Below, in pieces: positions 47,287 to 58,287 of a stretch of 64,000 bases of DNA (positions are counted from its first letter, which is position 1; the number at the start of each line of letters is the position of its first letter). The notes beneath the pieces were generated by a model that saw only the letters and a list, made by a program, of their open reading frames with translations, was not told where the DNA came from and searched no databases. Source of the stretch: Pholiota molesta (taxonomy: Eukaryota > Basidiomycota > Agaricomycetes > Agaricales > Strophariaceae); assembly GCA_014925825.1 (NCBI GenBank), contig JACGCK010000065.1:186001-250000 (forward strand), read 5' to 3'. Position numbers and translations under genes: made by a program.

Positions 47287-50123
47287 ATGCTAGATTCAAG
47301 TGGCTTCAATAACAAAGGGACGAGCCGGGTAGATCCCAGGGTGAGTGCTCAAGCCCTTTAGGTTACGCCGTCCTAAAAGCTGCTAAAATGCAGGAAGTCC
47401 AGGAAGGACCGAGTCACGACTTGCCTATATATCATCCAAATTTTCAAGACATTCTAGATGATCAACTACCACCAACGCTGCAGGCGGGCACTAGCTCAGT
47501 CTTGCTTCACTCTCCTCCGAAATCGTGCGTCCGTTGATGTTTTGAAACATGCTTGCTCGTTCAAAATCACCACAGACCTCGAGATCAGCACCGGGGGGTT
47601 TATTTGGGGGGACCTTTGGTAACGTGGCGATAAAAGGAGGAACATTCCATAATACTTATGGTCATCACCATCACACGAATCTGACGATCCAATTTCCCGT
47701 GCGTTCTGGCCTCTCTTATGTTATATCTTATCTTATCCTTATGCAAATTGCATCTCCTGTTCATAGCACTTCGTGCAGAACACTATGGCGCCTCTCCGCA
47801 GCATTCTCCCCCACTTGTATGCCCATTTCGTGCTGCATTGATAATTTTTACCACCATCTATGCAGCTTGTAATACCTGATAACCCATGCCGTTGCACGCA
47901 CAAGATAGTCACTACAGCCATATCCCACCTGTGGCATGCACAACCCAGGGGTAAGTTGTCAAATTGAATATCGCAGAAGTTTAATGTCATACGTGTATTC
48001 TATATAGCCCTCATTACCTATCCCCACACCACGTCGCCGCCTGTACCACATATTCATGGCTATAATCCGCACCTGTCCATAGCACCTCGTGCAGAACACT
48101 ATGACGCTTTTTCGCAGCACCCACCCCAACGTATGCTCATTTCGTGCTACATTGATAATTTTTACACACGTCTATGCAGCTCGTCATTCCTGATAACCCA
48201 ACGCCGTTGCACGCGCCAAATATTCACCACACCATATCCCATTGTGGCCGTGCACAACCCAGGTGTAAGTTGTCAAATTGAATATCGCAGAAGTTGATGA
48301 CATACATAATATCCTATAGCCCTCAGTACCTACCCCCAACATCACATCACCGCCTGTACAATATTCATGGCCATCAATTCCTCCGATGTCTATGCCAGCC
48401 AAAACGTAAGTAGTTGGCAGACCAACTATTGAGAAGTTGACCAACATATATATGCAGCACTCAACATCGTCAGTAGTGTGTTGCCTGACAACAGCAACAA
48501 GATCTACGAACGGCATTTGAGCTGAAGAGAAGAGGCTTTCCCTTTGGATTCCCGAACCCAATAGAACGTTACCTATGCCCTATCGACGCGAAGGCGTTAA
48601 CATAGGCGACGTTGGAATCATCACACCCTCCGGGGCGTTTTCCTTCCTGTTCAATATCTGTCTGCCGCCTAATCATCCTATCAATCCTCCTACGCTTCCT
48701 GATGGCTTTCTACCAATCATCCCCCTATCGATCCCAGAGATATACGCGAATTCTCAGAATTCAAACCCGAGAGCTACCTGGCGAGTACGGCGATCGAGAA
48801 GACCCACAATGATCCCCATTTCGGTAATCTACCACTAGCTTCGAATATTCGCTTGATTGACCTGGTGTTCATAGCGGATTATCATTCGCGACCTCTGCCG
48901 CCGAAGGTGCCCTTCTTACTCTTCCAGATGGTGCGATTGCCCGCGATCTCGAGAACATTCGGCAATTCAGAAAATATGCCAAAGCAAATATTGAAAGTTG
49001 GTATCGCTACGTCAATGGGCCTCGCGGGCGGGAAGCCAAGAACGGTGAGGTTCGCCTCGTCACTGGCTGCGACAAGGCGTCCTCCTGGGGAATGGCGGCC
49101 ATCGCAAGTATAACCGAAAACAAGGTTCACCATTTCAAGTACCGCTCCATCGAGGATGTTGCGCCAATCGCGCCGATACCATTGTATAAGTGGGAGCACA
49201 CGGGGTTTGCGGAGGCGAGAGTCGGACCTGACCTCCAGGAAATCGAGGATTTGAGGAGAGATGACTCGAACGCGGCGATGGGAGGGAAATACAAGAACCA
49301 GTGTCTATTCGTGCGCACACTGAATATCACGCTTAGCGATGATGCATTCGCAAAGATCAGCCAAGATATTGAATCTCCGTTGCAGCAGTTTCGACATGGT
49401 GCAAGTTCCACAGAGTCCATCTACGAATCTCTGGAATCTCGGGGATCGCCGTAGAAACGTTAGCGTTGCAGCGGAGGTTACGGCCATGTCAAGATTCCCG
49501 ATTTCACCGGTGAGTTTCGTTCGCGATTCCAATATGCGAAACTCTTGATTTTCAACTCCACTTGTCCAGATATCCACCCGGCAGATATTTTGAACAGTTG
49601 CTTCTGCTAAAGGTTTGTTTCGGCTTAATCCATAGCATGTTGGCAGCATAATATTGAAATTTCTAGGTTCCGACAAGTCGAGTTGTGATCACCCGAGACG
49701 AAGACTGGTCTTCCGTAATCAACGAGGTATTTACTCCAAGTCGTGAACGCTGAAATTCAAGTGTTTTCAAACTTGTATTTCATAGAAGGATGACGAAATA
49801 ATGTCAAATCCGTCTGAGATCGCAGAGCGTGTTCTTGCTGCGAGCGATATTAGGGAAGAAGATGGTAAGTACATATTTCTCATCTAGCACTATGTCTTAC
49901 ACCGCAGTCAATGTCATCGACAGGCGTTATTTTTCTTGAACCAAAGATAGTACGTTTCAAATTGATAGGCTCCATCGACCGTTATTTACCCCAGGCTAAT
50001 TGTAGAAACGTCAATCGGTTCAAACGCCACCCAGTCAACCTGCTAAAGATCATTCACACTCGCCGAGCTGAGCGGTTCAACATCTTTCGCCCCATCGGAA
50101 TGCGAGTCTATCCCAACTCTTGA
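47287..50123 (+). pseudogene. FA family, copy 4 (decayed)
   Basis: The start MLDSSGFNNKGTSRVDPR at 47287 and the motif exon (GTFGNVAIKGGTFHNTYGHH) parallel the other FA genes, and the core is recognisable in pieces: MPYRREGVNIGDVGIITPSG, FNICLP, PESYLAST, TLPDGAIARDL, ANIESWYRYVNGPRG, SSWGMAAIA, NQCLFVRTLN, then HPADILN and IREEDGVIFLEPK. Single-base losses break the frame at least in the motif exon border (about 47700), near 48528 (CATTTGAGCTGAAG), near 48552, near 48722 (CCCCCTATCG) and in the HPADILN exon (about 49595). The linker region is duplicated in tandem. With this many independent lesions it is a pseudogene. An AIG1-like GTPase starts 68 bp downstream. Confidence 0.82.
47764..48390 (+). 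repeat. Tandem duplication of a linker module in FA4 (2 units, about 315 bp)
   Basis: Two head-to-tail units start at CATAGCACTTCGTGCAGAACAC (47764) and CATAGCACCTCGTGCAGAACAC (48079). Each contains the same series of exon-like blocks and intron-like spacers: CGCAGCA..CCC, GTATGC donor, ATTGATAATTTTTAC, TATGCAG acceptor, CTGATAACCCA, GTAAGTTGTCAAATTGAATA donor and CCCTCA. The identity is high, so the duplication is younger than the FA family itself. Confidence 0.8.
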
Positions 50124-50190
50124 CCTTCGGATATCGCCACTTGATACAAGCAATTTGTCGCTGGCTAGCCACCGCTCCCTATATTGCTCG

Positions 50191-51138
50191 ATGAAAGTGA
50201 TTATTCAAAAATATGGCCCAGAGGATATCATAATCGCGTAAGTGAAGTTTGGTTTTTTCTTATCAGTTTACTCAACTATGCACGCCGTTCAGTGTTATGG
50301 GACCTTCTGGAACTGGGAAAAGCACGGTGCGTTATTGCGGATCATATATGTCAAGAAACGTCTCATGTTATGCATCATAGTTTATCAACACGCTCCTTGG
50401 GAGCAAAGTCGCTGTGACGAGCGGCAGCCTATTCTCATGTACTCAGGAAGTCCATGCTTTTGGTTGTCTCCGCCCCGGTCGAAGTGATCAAAAGATCATT
50501 ATCGTCGATACTCCAGGATTCGATGATACAACAGAACCGATTACGATGTTCTTGACGGAATAGCTAAGTGGCTAGAAACCACGTAAGTGATTTATTATAT
50601 TTAAACTTGGGATCTGTGACGCATCGCATCCTTGATGTTATAGTTATAGCAAGCGCATCAAGCTGTCCGGGGTGCTGCACTTTCATAGCATTCGAGATTC
50701 CAGGATGAGAAGGACGCCACAAAGGAACCTCGCCATGTTTCAACGGCTTTGCGGCCCCAAAGCCCTGAAGAACGTCGTACTACTCACTACCTTTTGGGAC
50801 GAGCTCGAACGCCAGGACATTGGATTGGCTCGGGAGAAACAATTGAGCGAACTCTTTTGGAAACCATTGATCGATAAAGGCTCACGAACTGAACGATTTG
50901 ACCCTCCTTCGTACGAACGCGCATGGAAATAGTCGATCGGTTCCCTCCTGCTGGCATCCCGCTCGCTATCCAGGTCGAAATGGTTGACGAGCACAAGAAA
51001 CTTTGGGAGACATCTGTCTTCCAATTTCTTGTTCAATGGTGGACGCAACTCGTCAATAAGATAAGGGGATATACCCAAGACCCATCTCAGACGGATGTGG
51101 CACCAACGATGCCTTGCGACAACAGGACGCCTTGTTAG
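50191..51138 (+). pseudogene. AIG1-like P-loop GTPase, frame broken
   Basis: The start MKVIIQKYGPEDIIIA at 50191 is spliced to VMGPSGTGKST (Walker A/G1) and then FINTLLGSKVAVTSGSLFSC. The G3 motif is DTPGFDDTTE. A one-base shift at GAACCGATTACG (near 50533) then breaks the frame, after which DYDVLDGIAKWLETT, RIKLSGVLHFHSIRDSR, FQRLCGPKALKNVVLLTTFW and VEMVDEHKKLWETS continue the family pattern. AIG1/septin-like P-loop GTPases of this type are numerous in Agaricomycetes; their role is poorly known. The 5' neighbour is the decayed FA4 copy and both are broken. The gene could have been separate or the tail of FA4: it has its own Met in frame, which favours separate. Confidence 0.75.
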
Positions 51139-51386
51139 GGAGTATGCCGAGTTCTGCGTCGGTGATATCTATAAGGAGCGCATCGAGTCCAGCGTCACTT
51201 TCCTCCTTTGAATTGACTCCAAAATGGTTCCGAGATCGAAGGAAAAAGACAAAGACATCTTAGCACTAATGTACTATATGCCTCGAGGGATAAACCTCGT
51301 TAGTAAACGGCGTCGCAGAGTATGTATACTTGCTGAAAGCAATGGTCCCCACTGTCGAAATTCACTATATATGGATAGATGTTAAG

Positions 51387-51629
51387 AATCGTAAATATTT
51401 ACCTGTGCGTGGATTGGCAAGCATAAGCAAACAATGCATTCCCTATCAACTTGTGAAAATGTTGAGAAATCGTAAATATTTACTTGAACATGGTTTGGCA
51501 AGCACAAGCAAACAATGCATTCCCTATCGACTTGTGAAAATGTTGAGAAATCGTAAATATTTACCTGAGCATGGATTGCCAAGCACGAGCAAACAATGCA
51601 TTCCCTATCGACTTGCGAAATGTTTGAAA
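51387..51629. repeat. 81-bp tandem repeat, three units
   Basis: Units begin at 51387, 51468 and 51549 with AATCGTAAATATTTAC and run through AAACAATGCATTCCCTATC. The period is exactly 81 bp (27 codons), and one frame on each strand is open through all three units (plus: NRKYLPEHGLASTSKQCIPY type). A unit divisible by three that stays open could reflect coding, but the surrounding frame has no recognisable protein. Confidence 0.85.
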
Positions 51630-52157
51630 ATGTTGAGAAATGACCAAGAAATGTTGAAGAAATGACACTTGGTACTTTAATTCTTTTACAGTTTCCGAAG
51701 ACCGAGCGTGGCGGGTGCAGCCGCCAGCGAGGTCTGACAATAAAAGATTATAGCAATGATTACAATTTACAGGCTTCTCCAAGGCTTCTCATCAATCAAT
51801 CACATACAAGTGATAATAACCGGGCCATTAATTAAGTATAAGTAAGTAATACAGTATATCAAAAGAAAATAATTTGATGAACCTGTCCTAACATAAGTCT
51901 GCATCGAGAACTTGGGTGAGAATTGGACGTTCGAATAATGTGACACCATCAGCAAGGTGTTGAGGAGACCGAAGGTCGACCCTTTATTAACTATGACCAG
52001 CATACTGTACACGCACCTTACTAATTTAACAAGCTATAATATTTTCTTACCATTGTATACCATTTGTATTCCATCAGATTCCTTGCAGATTCCATTATTC
52101 ATGTTCGAACCTGAAGTTCATCTCAACCCGACCGCCTGCTCGCGGTGGGTCACGTAT

Positions 52158-52163
52158 CACGTG
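52158..52163. promoter_or_regulatory. CACGTG box upstream of DUF7918-like copy 1
   Basis: The palindrome CACGTG lies 293 bp before the ATG of the gene at 52456 within TATCACGTGA. The upstream of the next copy has CATCACGTGA in an equivalent place, followed in both by GTAAC.CAAG.(A)GTGAC. This is a bHLH-type E-box by sequence; the conservation across copies is the reason for listing it. Confidence 0.4.
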
Positions 52164-52455
52164 AACTAATTCAATCGGTGTAACCCAAGCGTGACATCGT
52201 GTTTTGGGCTGGGCAACCTTTTCAAACCAACCTTTTCAAATTTCTGCCACTGCGCTCCTGTAGTGTCTTAATTTTTCTGCAACGACACCAGTGACCTCCC
52301 TAGGTAGCCACGCTGCATTCCCTCGATATATCAACGCCAATCATACAGAGATTATTGACCTTGATCCGCCTCCAGCGTAAACTTAAGCATTGGACTTCTG
52401 TGTCTTTCCAGGTCTCTCCGACTCATTTCCCAGCTGTATAACACTCGATTCTCGC

Positions 52456-53698
52456 ATGGAAACTGTACAGGATCATCTCACTTGTGATGGATTTGACGCT
52501 TGGATTGTTGAGGATGGCGCGAAGGCTCCCCTGTACGCTATAGAACACAAGGAAGGCGAACGCAAAGCCAGTTGCTGGATTTCATCTGAAGCGGACAAGG
52601 TGCGTGTCGCTTCCTGTCTGGACTACTGATTTATTTTCTAGGTTCACTTCTCACTCTTTAATTATGGTTCTCTAGGAATTTTCTGTGTCTTTTTGCCGCA
52701 AACAAAAAGACGAATACGACTACTGCCTCGCGATGATCAAGCTGGACGGACATGTAGTCGCCTATTCTATCTTTACACACATTGATAGGCAATCCAATCC
52801 AATTACGATTACGGTATCCAGCGTCCGTACCTCCTTCATGGAAGTTAGAAAGTTTGCTTTCGCTTCGCTGGAATTGACAGGTCAGCTAGAATCACTTTCA
52901 CCACAAGGCGTAGTCTAAACACGTTTGAGTAGATGACGACTTACATCTCGAAGACCCTTCTACTCAAAATATCGGAGAAATCTCAATTACCATACAACGA
53001 ATCAAGAATCTTGCTCTATCGGCTTATGGTGGGCCTCGGATATACCCAGTCCCCACCGACGCAAGCAAGGTGCATGAGCGGTCAAAGAAAGGTTTAGCTC
53101 ATCAGATCAAGTGAGTGTTGTTTGCGTAATGAATTCAAGGGTCAAATTTCGCTGACACTTCTTTGGTAGATTTAGTTCGGTCACAGAAAAACCACCAGTT
53201 ACCCTCCGAGAGAACCTTTACAAGGCGCAGGGTCATGGCGAATCCATAACATTCGTCTTTAAATATCGACCAATTGGTTAGCCTATATCGTTCTTATTTA
53301 TTTTTATCGCTAAAGAAATTTCTAGCAATGTTGCAAGCGACGGGCATTGTACCGCATATACCGCCGCCTTTAGAGAAAGAATCGCCTCGTAGCTCATCCC
53401 CTGTGAAAGAAGGAACGAGCAAACGCAGCATTCCTGCAGTGAAGACTGAAATTGAGGATGGCGATGCGTCAGAGGAAGAAGACGAAGACGATCTCGCAAG
53501 GGAAAGAGAATTGCTTGTTCGTATTGAATCTGGGTCCTATTTTACTCCCTATTTCTGACGCGATTCATGCAGGCGGAACTCGAGAGGGTTCGAAACAGGA
53601 AACGTGCAAAGAAAGAGGCCAATGCTCATTCGAAGAAGAAAATTAAAACAGAAGCAAAAACTTACTTCACCCCTGGAGAAGTCATTGATTTGACTTGA
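52456..53698 (+). CDS. DUF7918-like protein, copy 1 (intact)
   Basis: The start METVQDHLTCDGFDAWIVED at 52456 belongs to a six-exon gene with conserved phases. Exon 1 ends WISSEADK, exon 2 runs EFSVSFCRKQ to FASLELT, then DDLHLEDPSTQNIGEISI with KVHERSKKGLAHQIK, SITFVFKYRPI, MLQATGIVPHIPPP and an acidic EEEDEDDLARERELL, ending with a Lys-rich segment and TYFTPGEVIDLT. This is the layout of the Agaricomycete DUF7918 family as I know it: a beta-rich domain followed by a charged tail. The final VIDLT matches a SUMO-interacting motif, and KKKIKTE is a possible nuclear signal, so a nuclear protein is likely. All joins keep frame. It is the only clearly intact member of the local cluster. Confidence 0.8.
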
Positions 53699-54404
53699 AT
53701 ACCATAACACTATCGACGGCGTCGTCCAAACAGCCCGATGCCTCCTTCTGTGATCCCATATCTTGTACTAATGAATAGTGTGTATTCTCTTTCTAATGAC
53801 TACCGAGTACTTTCTTGCTTTTAAAGTACCTTCATTTGTATAAAACGCATACTGTCGTTGTTATTTTCTTGGACATACTTCTTGTTGTATCAATTCTTTA
53901 ATGCTACTTTATCTTACAATTCCGAGCATAATTATTCCATAAAAATCAACGTGATTTGGACACGGAACTGGAACTAATATCCAGCCTTGATCATATTATA
54001 CTGAACACGCCTAACGCCTGATTTGGTACTTGGAAGACTATGTCTGGATCATGGTGCAAATCAGCGCTGGCTGTCAGCGCTGTAGTGGACCAACAGCCTT
54101 GGGCTGTCCTCGCTTCGGCTCGAGGGGCGCGTCGCGCCGCGCGATGTCACGCATCACGTGATTTGAAGTAACCAAGAAGTGACGCGGACTAGCGCCAGGC
54201 TTGGTGCTTGCCACCACTGCGCGTCCACTGTGCCCTTTCTTTCATACCTTTGTCTACAACGGCAAAGATCCTCTCTTAATATTTGCACTGCTATATACTT
54301 GGGTACCAACCTCAAATATACCCTTAGCACCAAACTTCGTGGGAACGTTGGACTTTTGAACCATACCCTAATATTTTCCCCCGCTTTATAACGCTTGATT
54401 CCAC
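53699..54404. other. Intergenic between DUF7918-like copies 1 and 2
   Basis: The gap holds the copy 1 terminator region and the copy 2 promoter with a GC-rich CGCGTCGCGCCGCGCG patch and a CACGTG box at 54155. No ORF is supported. Confidence 0.5.
54155..54160. promoter_or_regulatory. CACGTG box upstream of DUF7918-like copy 2
   Basis: CATCACGTGATT lies 250 bp before the copy 2 ATG (54405), in the same relative place as the box at 52158 before copy 1. Confidence 0.4.
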
Positions 54405-55649
54405 ATGACAGACGGACAGGATCGTCTCCATTGCGATGGATTTGAGGCTTGGATTGTGGTAGATGATACACCAGTGTCTCAGTATGGTATTGAGCGCACG
54501 GAAGGAGAACAAAAAGTCAGTTGCTGGATTCCTTCTACAATGGGCAAGGTGCGTGCCACTTCTATTTGAGGATACGGAATATGCTTCTCACTTTCTATGT
54601 CTGGATCTGTCTTTTTGACCTATTAGGAGTTCTCTATATTGTTTTGTCGAAAGCACGAGGAGAAGTATCCTTATTCCGCAAGGTTTTTGTTGACGGGCGC
54701 CAGGTGGCCCATCACATGTACACGAACCCCGACGTGGACCGTTTGAGCCAGCGCCGATAAATGTGAAATCGAATATCCGCACCTCTGCAACAGAAGTCAG
54801 AAATTTTGCTTTCGCTTCATGGAACTGACAGGTCAAGTAAATCCGCATTTTTCCGTCATATTCTGATGCTTGTAAAATAGATGATGATGATCATCTCGAA
54901 GACCCTTCTGCTCAAAATATCGGGGACATAACCGTCATTATGCAACGACGCACGAACCTTCTTACGGTATCCAGCCAAAGCGCTCACACATATTCCGATC
55001 CCTGAGCAACGGAAAGGTACACGAACGTTCAAGAAAGGATTGGCCCATCAAATAAAGTGAGTATATGCCTAAGTGACACAATCATAGTCTCGATTCACCT
55101 ACTGTCAGACTGGGTTCGGCCAAGATGGAAGCATTGAACCCCGGAAAAAAAACATTTAGATCTGACCCGTATGGAAAACCTATAACGTTTATTTTCAAAT
55201 ATCGGCCGCTTCGTGAGTTCATGCCCTTTTGCTCGATAACATAGCTAACTAGAGGTTGCCAGCGATGTTACAAGCGACGGGTATTGTGCCCCGTATACCA
55301 ACTGCTATAGAGAAAGAATCACCACAGGTCCGATTGCAACTACAGACGGGGCAAACAAACGAAAACTTCTGTAGTGAAGACAGAAAGTGACAATGAAGAG
55401 CTTGATCCAGATGATGACGAAGCCGAAGATGACGAAGATGACCTGGCGAAGGAGAGAGAATTACTCGTTCGTATCCAGTTTGATGCCTATTATATGCCGC
55501 ATTTTCTAATGCTACTTATGTAGGCGGAACTTGAGAGGGTTCGAAACAGGAAACGCGCAAAGAGAGAGGGCAATGCCCGTCCCAAGAAAAAAGTGAAAAC
55601 CGAACCAACGACTTACTTTACCCCTGGAGAGGTCATAGATTTGACTTAA
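54405..55649 (+). pseudogene. DUF7918-like, copy 2 (several frame breaks)
   Basis: Exon 1 is intact (MTDGQDRLHCDGFEAWIVVD to WIPSTMGK, GTGCGT donor at 54549). Exon 2 begins EFSILFCRKHEEKYPYSARF but needs a frame change near 54680, another near 54740, and lacks one base at CTTCATGGAACTGACAG (54823). The next exon (DDDDHLEDPSAQNIGDITV) runs into a stop after TYSDP near 55000. Later exons keep KVHERS, FKYRPL, MLQATGIVPRIP, the acidic stretch and AELERVRNRKRAKREGNARP, ending TYFTPGEVIDLT at 55649. The lesions are spread over four exons, so this is a pseudogene, and it is the closest relative of copy 1. Confidence 0.8.
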
Positions 55650-56250
55650 CAGCATACCACGATGAAAGACGCCGGCCAAACAGCTCGATATCCCATTCCA
55701 TGATCCACGTCGTTAATTAATAAATCATACGCATCCTTCCTAATAACTGTCTAGCATTTCCTCTCTTTCAGAACACGTACTGTTATTTTCATTGCTATGA
55801 GATTGTCTCTTGTCATATTATTGGCGCCAGTCGTAGGCCGCAGTATTCTACCCCATTTTCTCTGTGCTCTCATGGTCTAATAACTGTACTTACCACTAAC
55901 GATGTACCACTTTATACGTATAATGTTGAAGTTTGCAAGCTGGTAGCGCTTAACTTGAAGCGCTGAGCATTTCAGTTTGATTCCAGTGACCAGTCCAAAA
56001 GAAATCACGTTGGTGTCGCGACATGTCACACATGGTCACGCGCTCATAGTAACAGCATGAATTCGTGATTATAGACTACTACCGAACCATTACTTTCTTC
56101 ATCTAAAAAGCATACCCATTGCACGCCCGTCCCAATTCTCAGCCTTTCAACCAACTTCCCCAAATACAAGCGTGCCCTGAACTTGAGCTTGTTCGTCAGC
56201 CCCTCTTCCCAGGACCTCAGCGAGCAAGCAGAATATGCAGAATCTGAAGG
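55650..56250. other. Intergenic between DUF7918-like copies 2 and 3
   Basis: Nothing gene-like is seen. The AT-rich 3' flank of copy 2 is followed by a promoter-side segment with GTCACACATGGTCACGCG. Confidence 0.5.
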
Positions 56251-57573
56251 TCGTTGGTTTACCGGGGGTTCGAAGCTTGGGTCGTTGTAGACCAGAAACC
56301 CCTGCCTCATTTCGGCGTGGAATGCAAAGAATCGACGAGGGAAGTCAGTGCGTGGATCCCGTCTGAAGTCGGCCAGGTTCGTGTTCTTTATCTTGCGTGC
56401 AAGTTTCTCTTCGCCTTGAACACTTGTTCCATATTTTAGAGATTCATGTTTGTTACCGCAAGGCAGAGGGAGATAAACGTGCTTTTACTGCGACTCTATA
56501 TCTGACGGGCACAAATTTTTCGCGAAGACGTATTCAAAAAGACGTACCAGACCTTTCACTATCAGAACAGCATCTTCTATTGAAATATCTCCTACTGAGA
56601 TTAGAGAGTTTGTTTCAATTCTGCTATGTTGACAGGTGAAGTTGCGGAATTTTTGACTACTGCTTTATGCTCAACTGACATTTTGATTTATTTAGATGAT
56701 GATGCATATGTCGACCATCCTTCATCTGCAGGCATTGGAGAAATAAAACTTGTTTTTAGGACTGTCGAAGTAACCCATAAACATCCGCCAACACCCCAAT
56801 TCATTCCTGCAGAACTTCTTGAGACACCCAAAATTCATGAACGTTCAAAGAAGGGGCTGGTGCATCAAATCCAGTTTGTGTTTTATCCACTAATAATCTT
56901 CGAAATGGCTTCGCTTAGAAGTTGATTTAAAGATTTTCTGAGAGTAAGACAAGGCCATATTTTATCAGGGGGAGTTCATCTACCAAGACGGTCGGAAGCC
57001 GTAGAATATTTATCTTCAAATACAGATCGCTAGGTGAGCACTTCAGACTTGCCTTTCATACAACGCTCCAAGGCTCAATGTGCAAACCCACATTTGCCAG
57101 ATCTGCTACAAGCAAATGGGATAGCACCATGTCCCACACCCCCAGCAGAAACCATAGAAGATGTTGGCCGTAGCACTGAAAAACAGTCGGTGGCTCAATA
57201 CTCGAACCCGGAACATCAAACGTTAAACGAGAAGGTGAAGATGACGAGGGGGATGACGATGAGGACGAGATTATGAAGGCGCGGGCATTGCTAGTAAGCA
57301 TGTGGCTCCTTCAACCTTGGCCGTTGGCTTGGTTAGTTAGAATCCCTGCCGATGTACTTTCTTTTCCAGGCCGAGCTCGAGGAACGCCGGAACCAAAAAC
57401 GCGCCCGAAAAGAGATGGGCGATCCTCAAATAAGGTGAAGAAAGAATTCGCCAGCCTTTCCAACCTGGGGAGGTCATTGATTTGACCGAACCCGACGAAA
57501 TTCGACCCAAAAGAGAGTAAAGAATGAATCTACAAGTCAATTCGCACTTGGAGACGTCATTGATTTGACATAA
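56251..57573 (+). pseudogene. DUF7918-like, copy 3 (broken)
   Basis: The copy begins at GFEAWVVVDQKPLPHFGVEC without an in-frame Met and reads to WIPSEVGQ before a GTTCGT donor. Exon 2 (IHVCYRKAEGDKRAFTATLY) shifts frame around 56555. The next exon is good (DDDAYVDHPSSAGIGEIKLV to KIHERSKKGLVHQIQ). Then come FIFKYRSLG, DLLQANGIAPCPTPPAE, an acidic GEDDEGDDDEDEI, AELEERRNQKRARKEMG, and two VIDLT motifs near 57474 and 57560 that lie in different frames. Loss of the start and at least three shifts make it a pseudogene. It pairs with copy 4 by sequence (KFSESKTRP block). Confidence 0.75.
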
Positions 57574-58287
57574 GTATTAGCAACACCAACTACTAATATT
57601 CCAGTGACCTCGTTTCCCTTTGTCCACATAAATTATTATACCCATACCAGTATTATCTGCAGTTACACATATTGTTATTTGATTCACAGAAAGCGCATGG
57701 AATAATCTTCCGCGGCAACCTATTATCCTCTCTATATATAAGCAGACCATATTGTTTGAATTATTATTTGATCAACGACCTGCTTATTCCAATGATGAGC
57801 CTGCCAAGATCAGCGGACTCGGACCAGCACTCGGACGCAACTGTTCTGGTTGCGCAGAGTATATTCAGGCATTTCCATAATCGAAGGCTATGTTATAGTA
57901 CAGTGACAACAACAACGAAAGACTGTCGTGAAGCATCCAAACTTGGTCCAAACGCCCGGCGCTTAAATTTAGCGCTCCTAATGCTCAGTCGTAAAAATGG
58001 GTCACATGTCTGCTTGATGTCGTGACCAATTTTAAATAATGAAGCGGCAACCTGAAGCCTTCCGTCAACTTCCATACCTTTATATCTTACTGGTTATTTC
58101 TAAATAACCCATCTCCTCACGCGATACCTCGAAACTGAAGGAGTAGACCTCCTGTACTGCCACTATTGACCCCGCTGTTGACTGTTCAGAGACCATCGCA
58201 ACATATCGTTCTCGGCTGCATTCTCCCCTTCTTTTTTTCGTAATTTCCAAAGATCGTTGTTTCTCTACCGCGCCTACACCTCAAAAT
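57574..58287. other. Intergenic between DUF7918-like copies 3 and 4
   Basis: No gene is seen. A forward frame at 57672-58025 is AT-rich without motif or splice support. Confidence 0.5.

Larger units (their letters stand above)
51139..52455. other. Intergenic with an 81-bp tandem repeat
   Basis: The repeat at 51387-51629 is the main content. The rest up to the DUF7918-like gene contains AT-rich DNA and the CACGTG palindrome at 52158. Confidence 0.5.

Noticed and set aside
51330..51665. 111-codon ORF over the 81-bp repeats as a repeat protein
   Set aside because: The open frame follows from a unit length divisible by three; there is no conserved flank, and the reverse strand is equally open.
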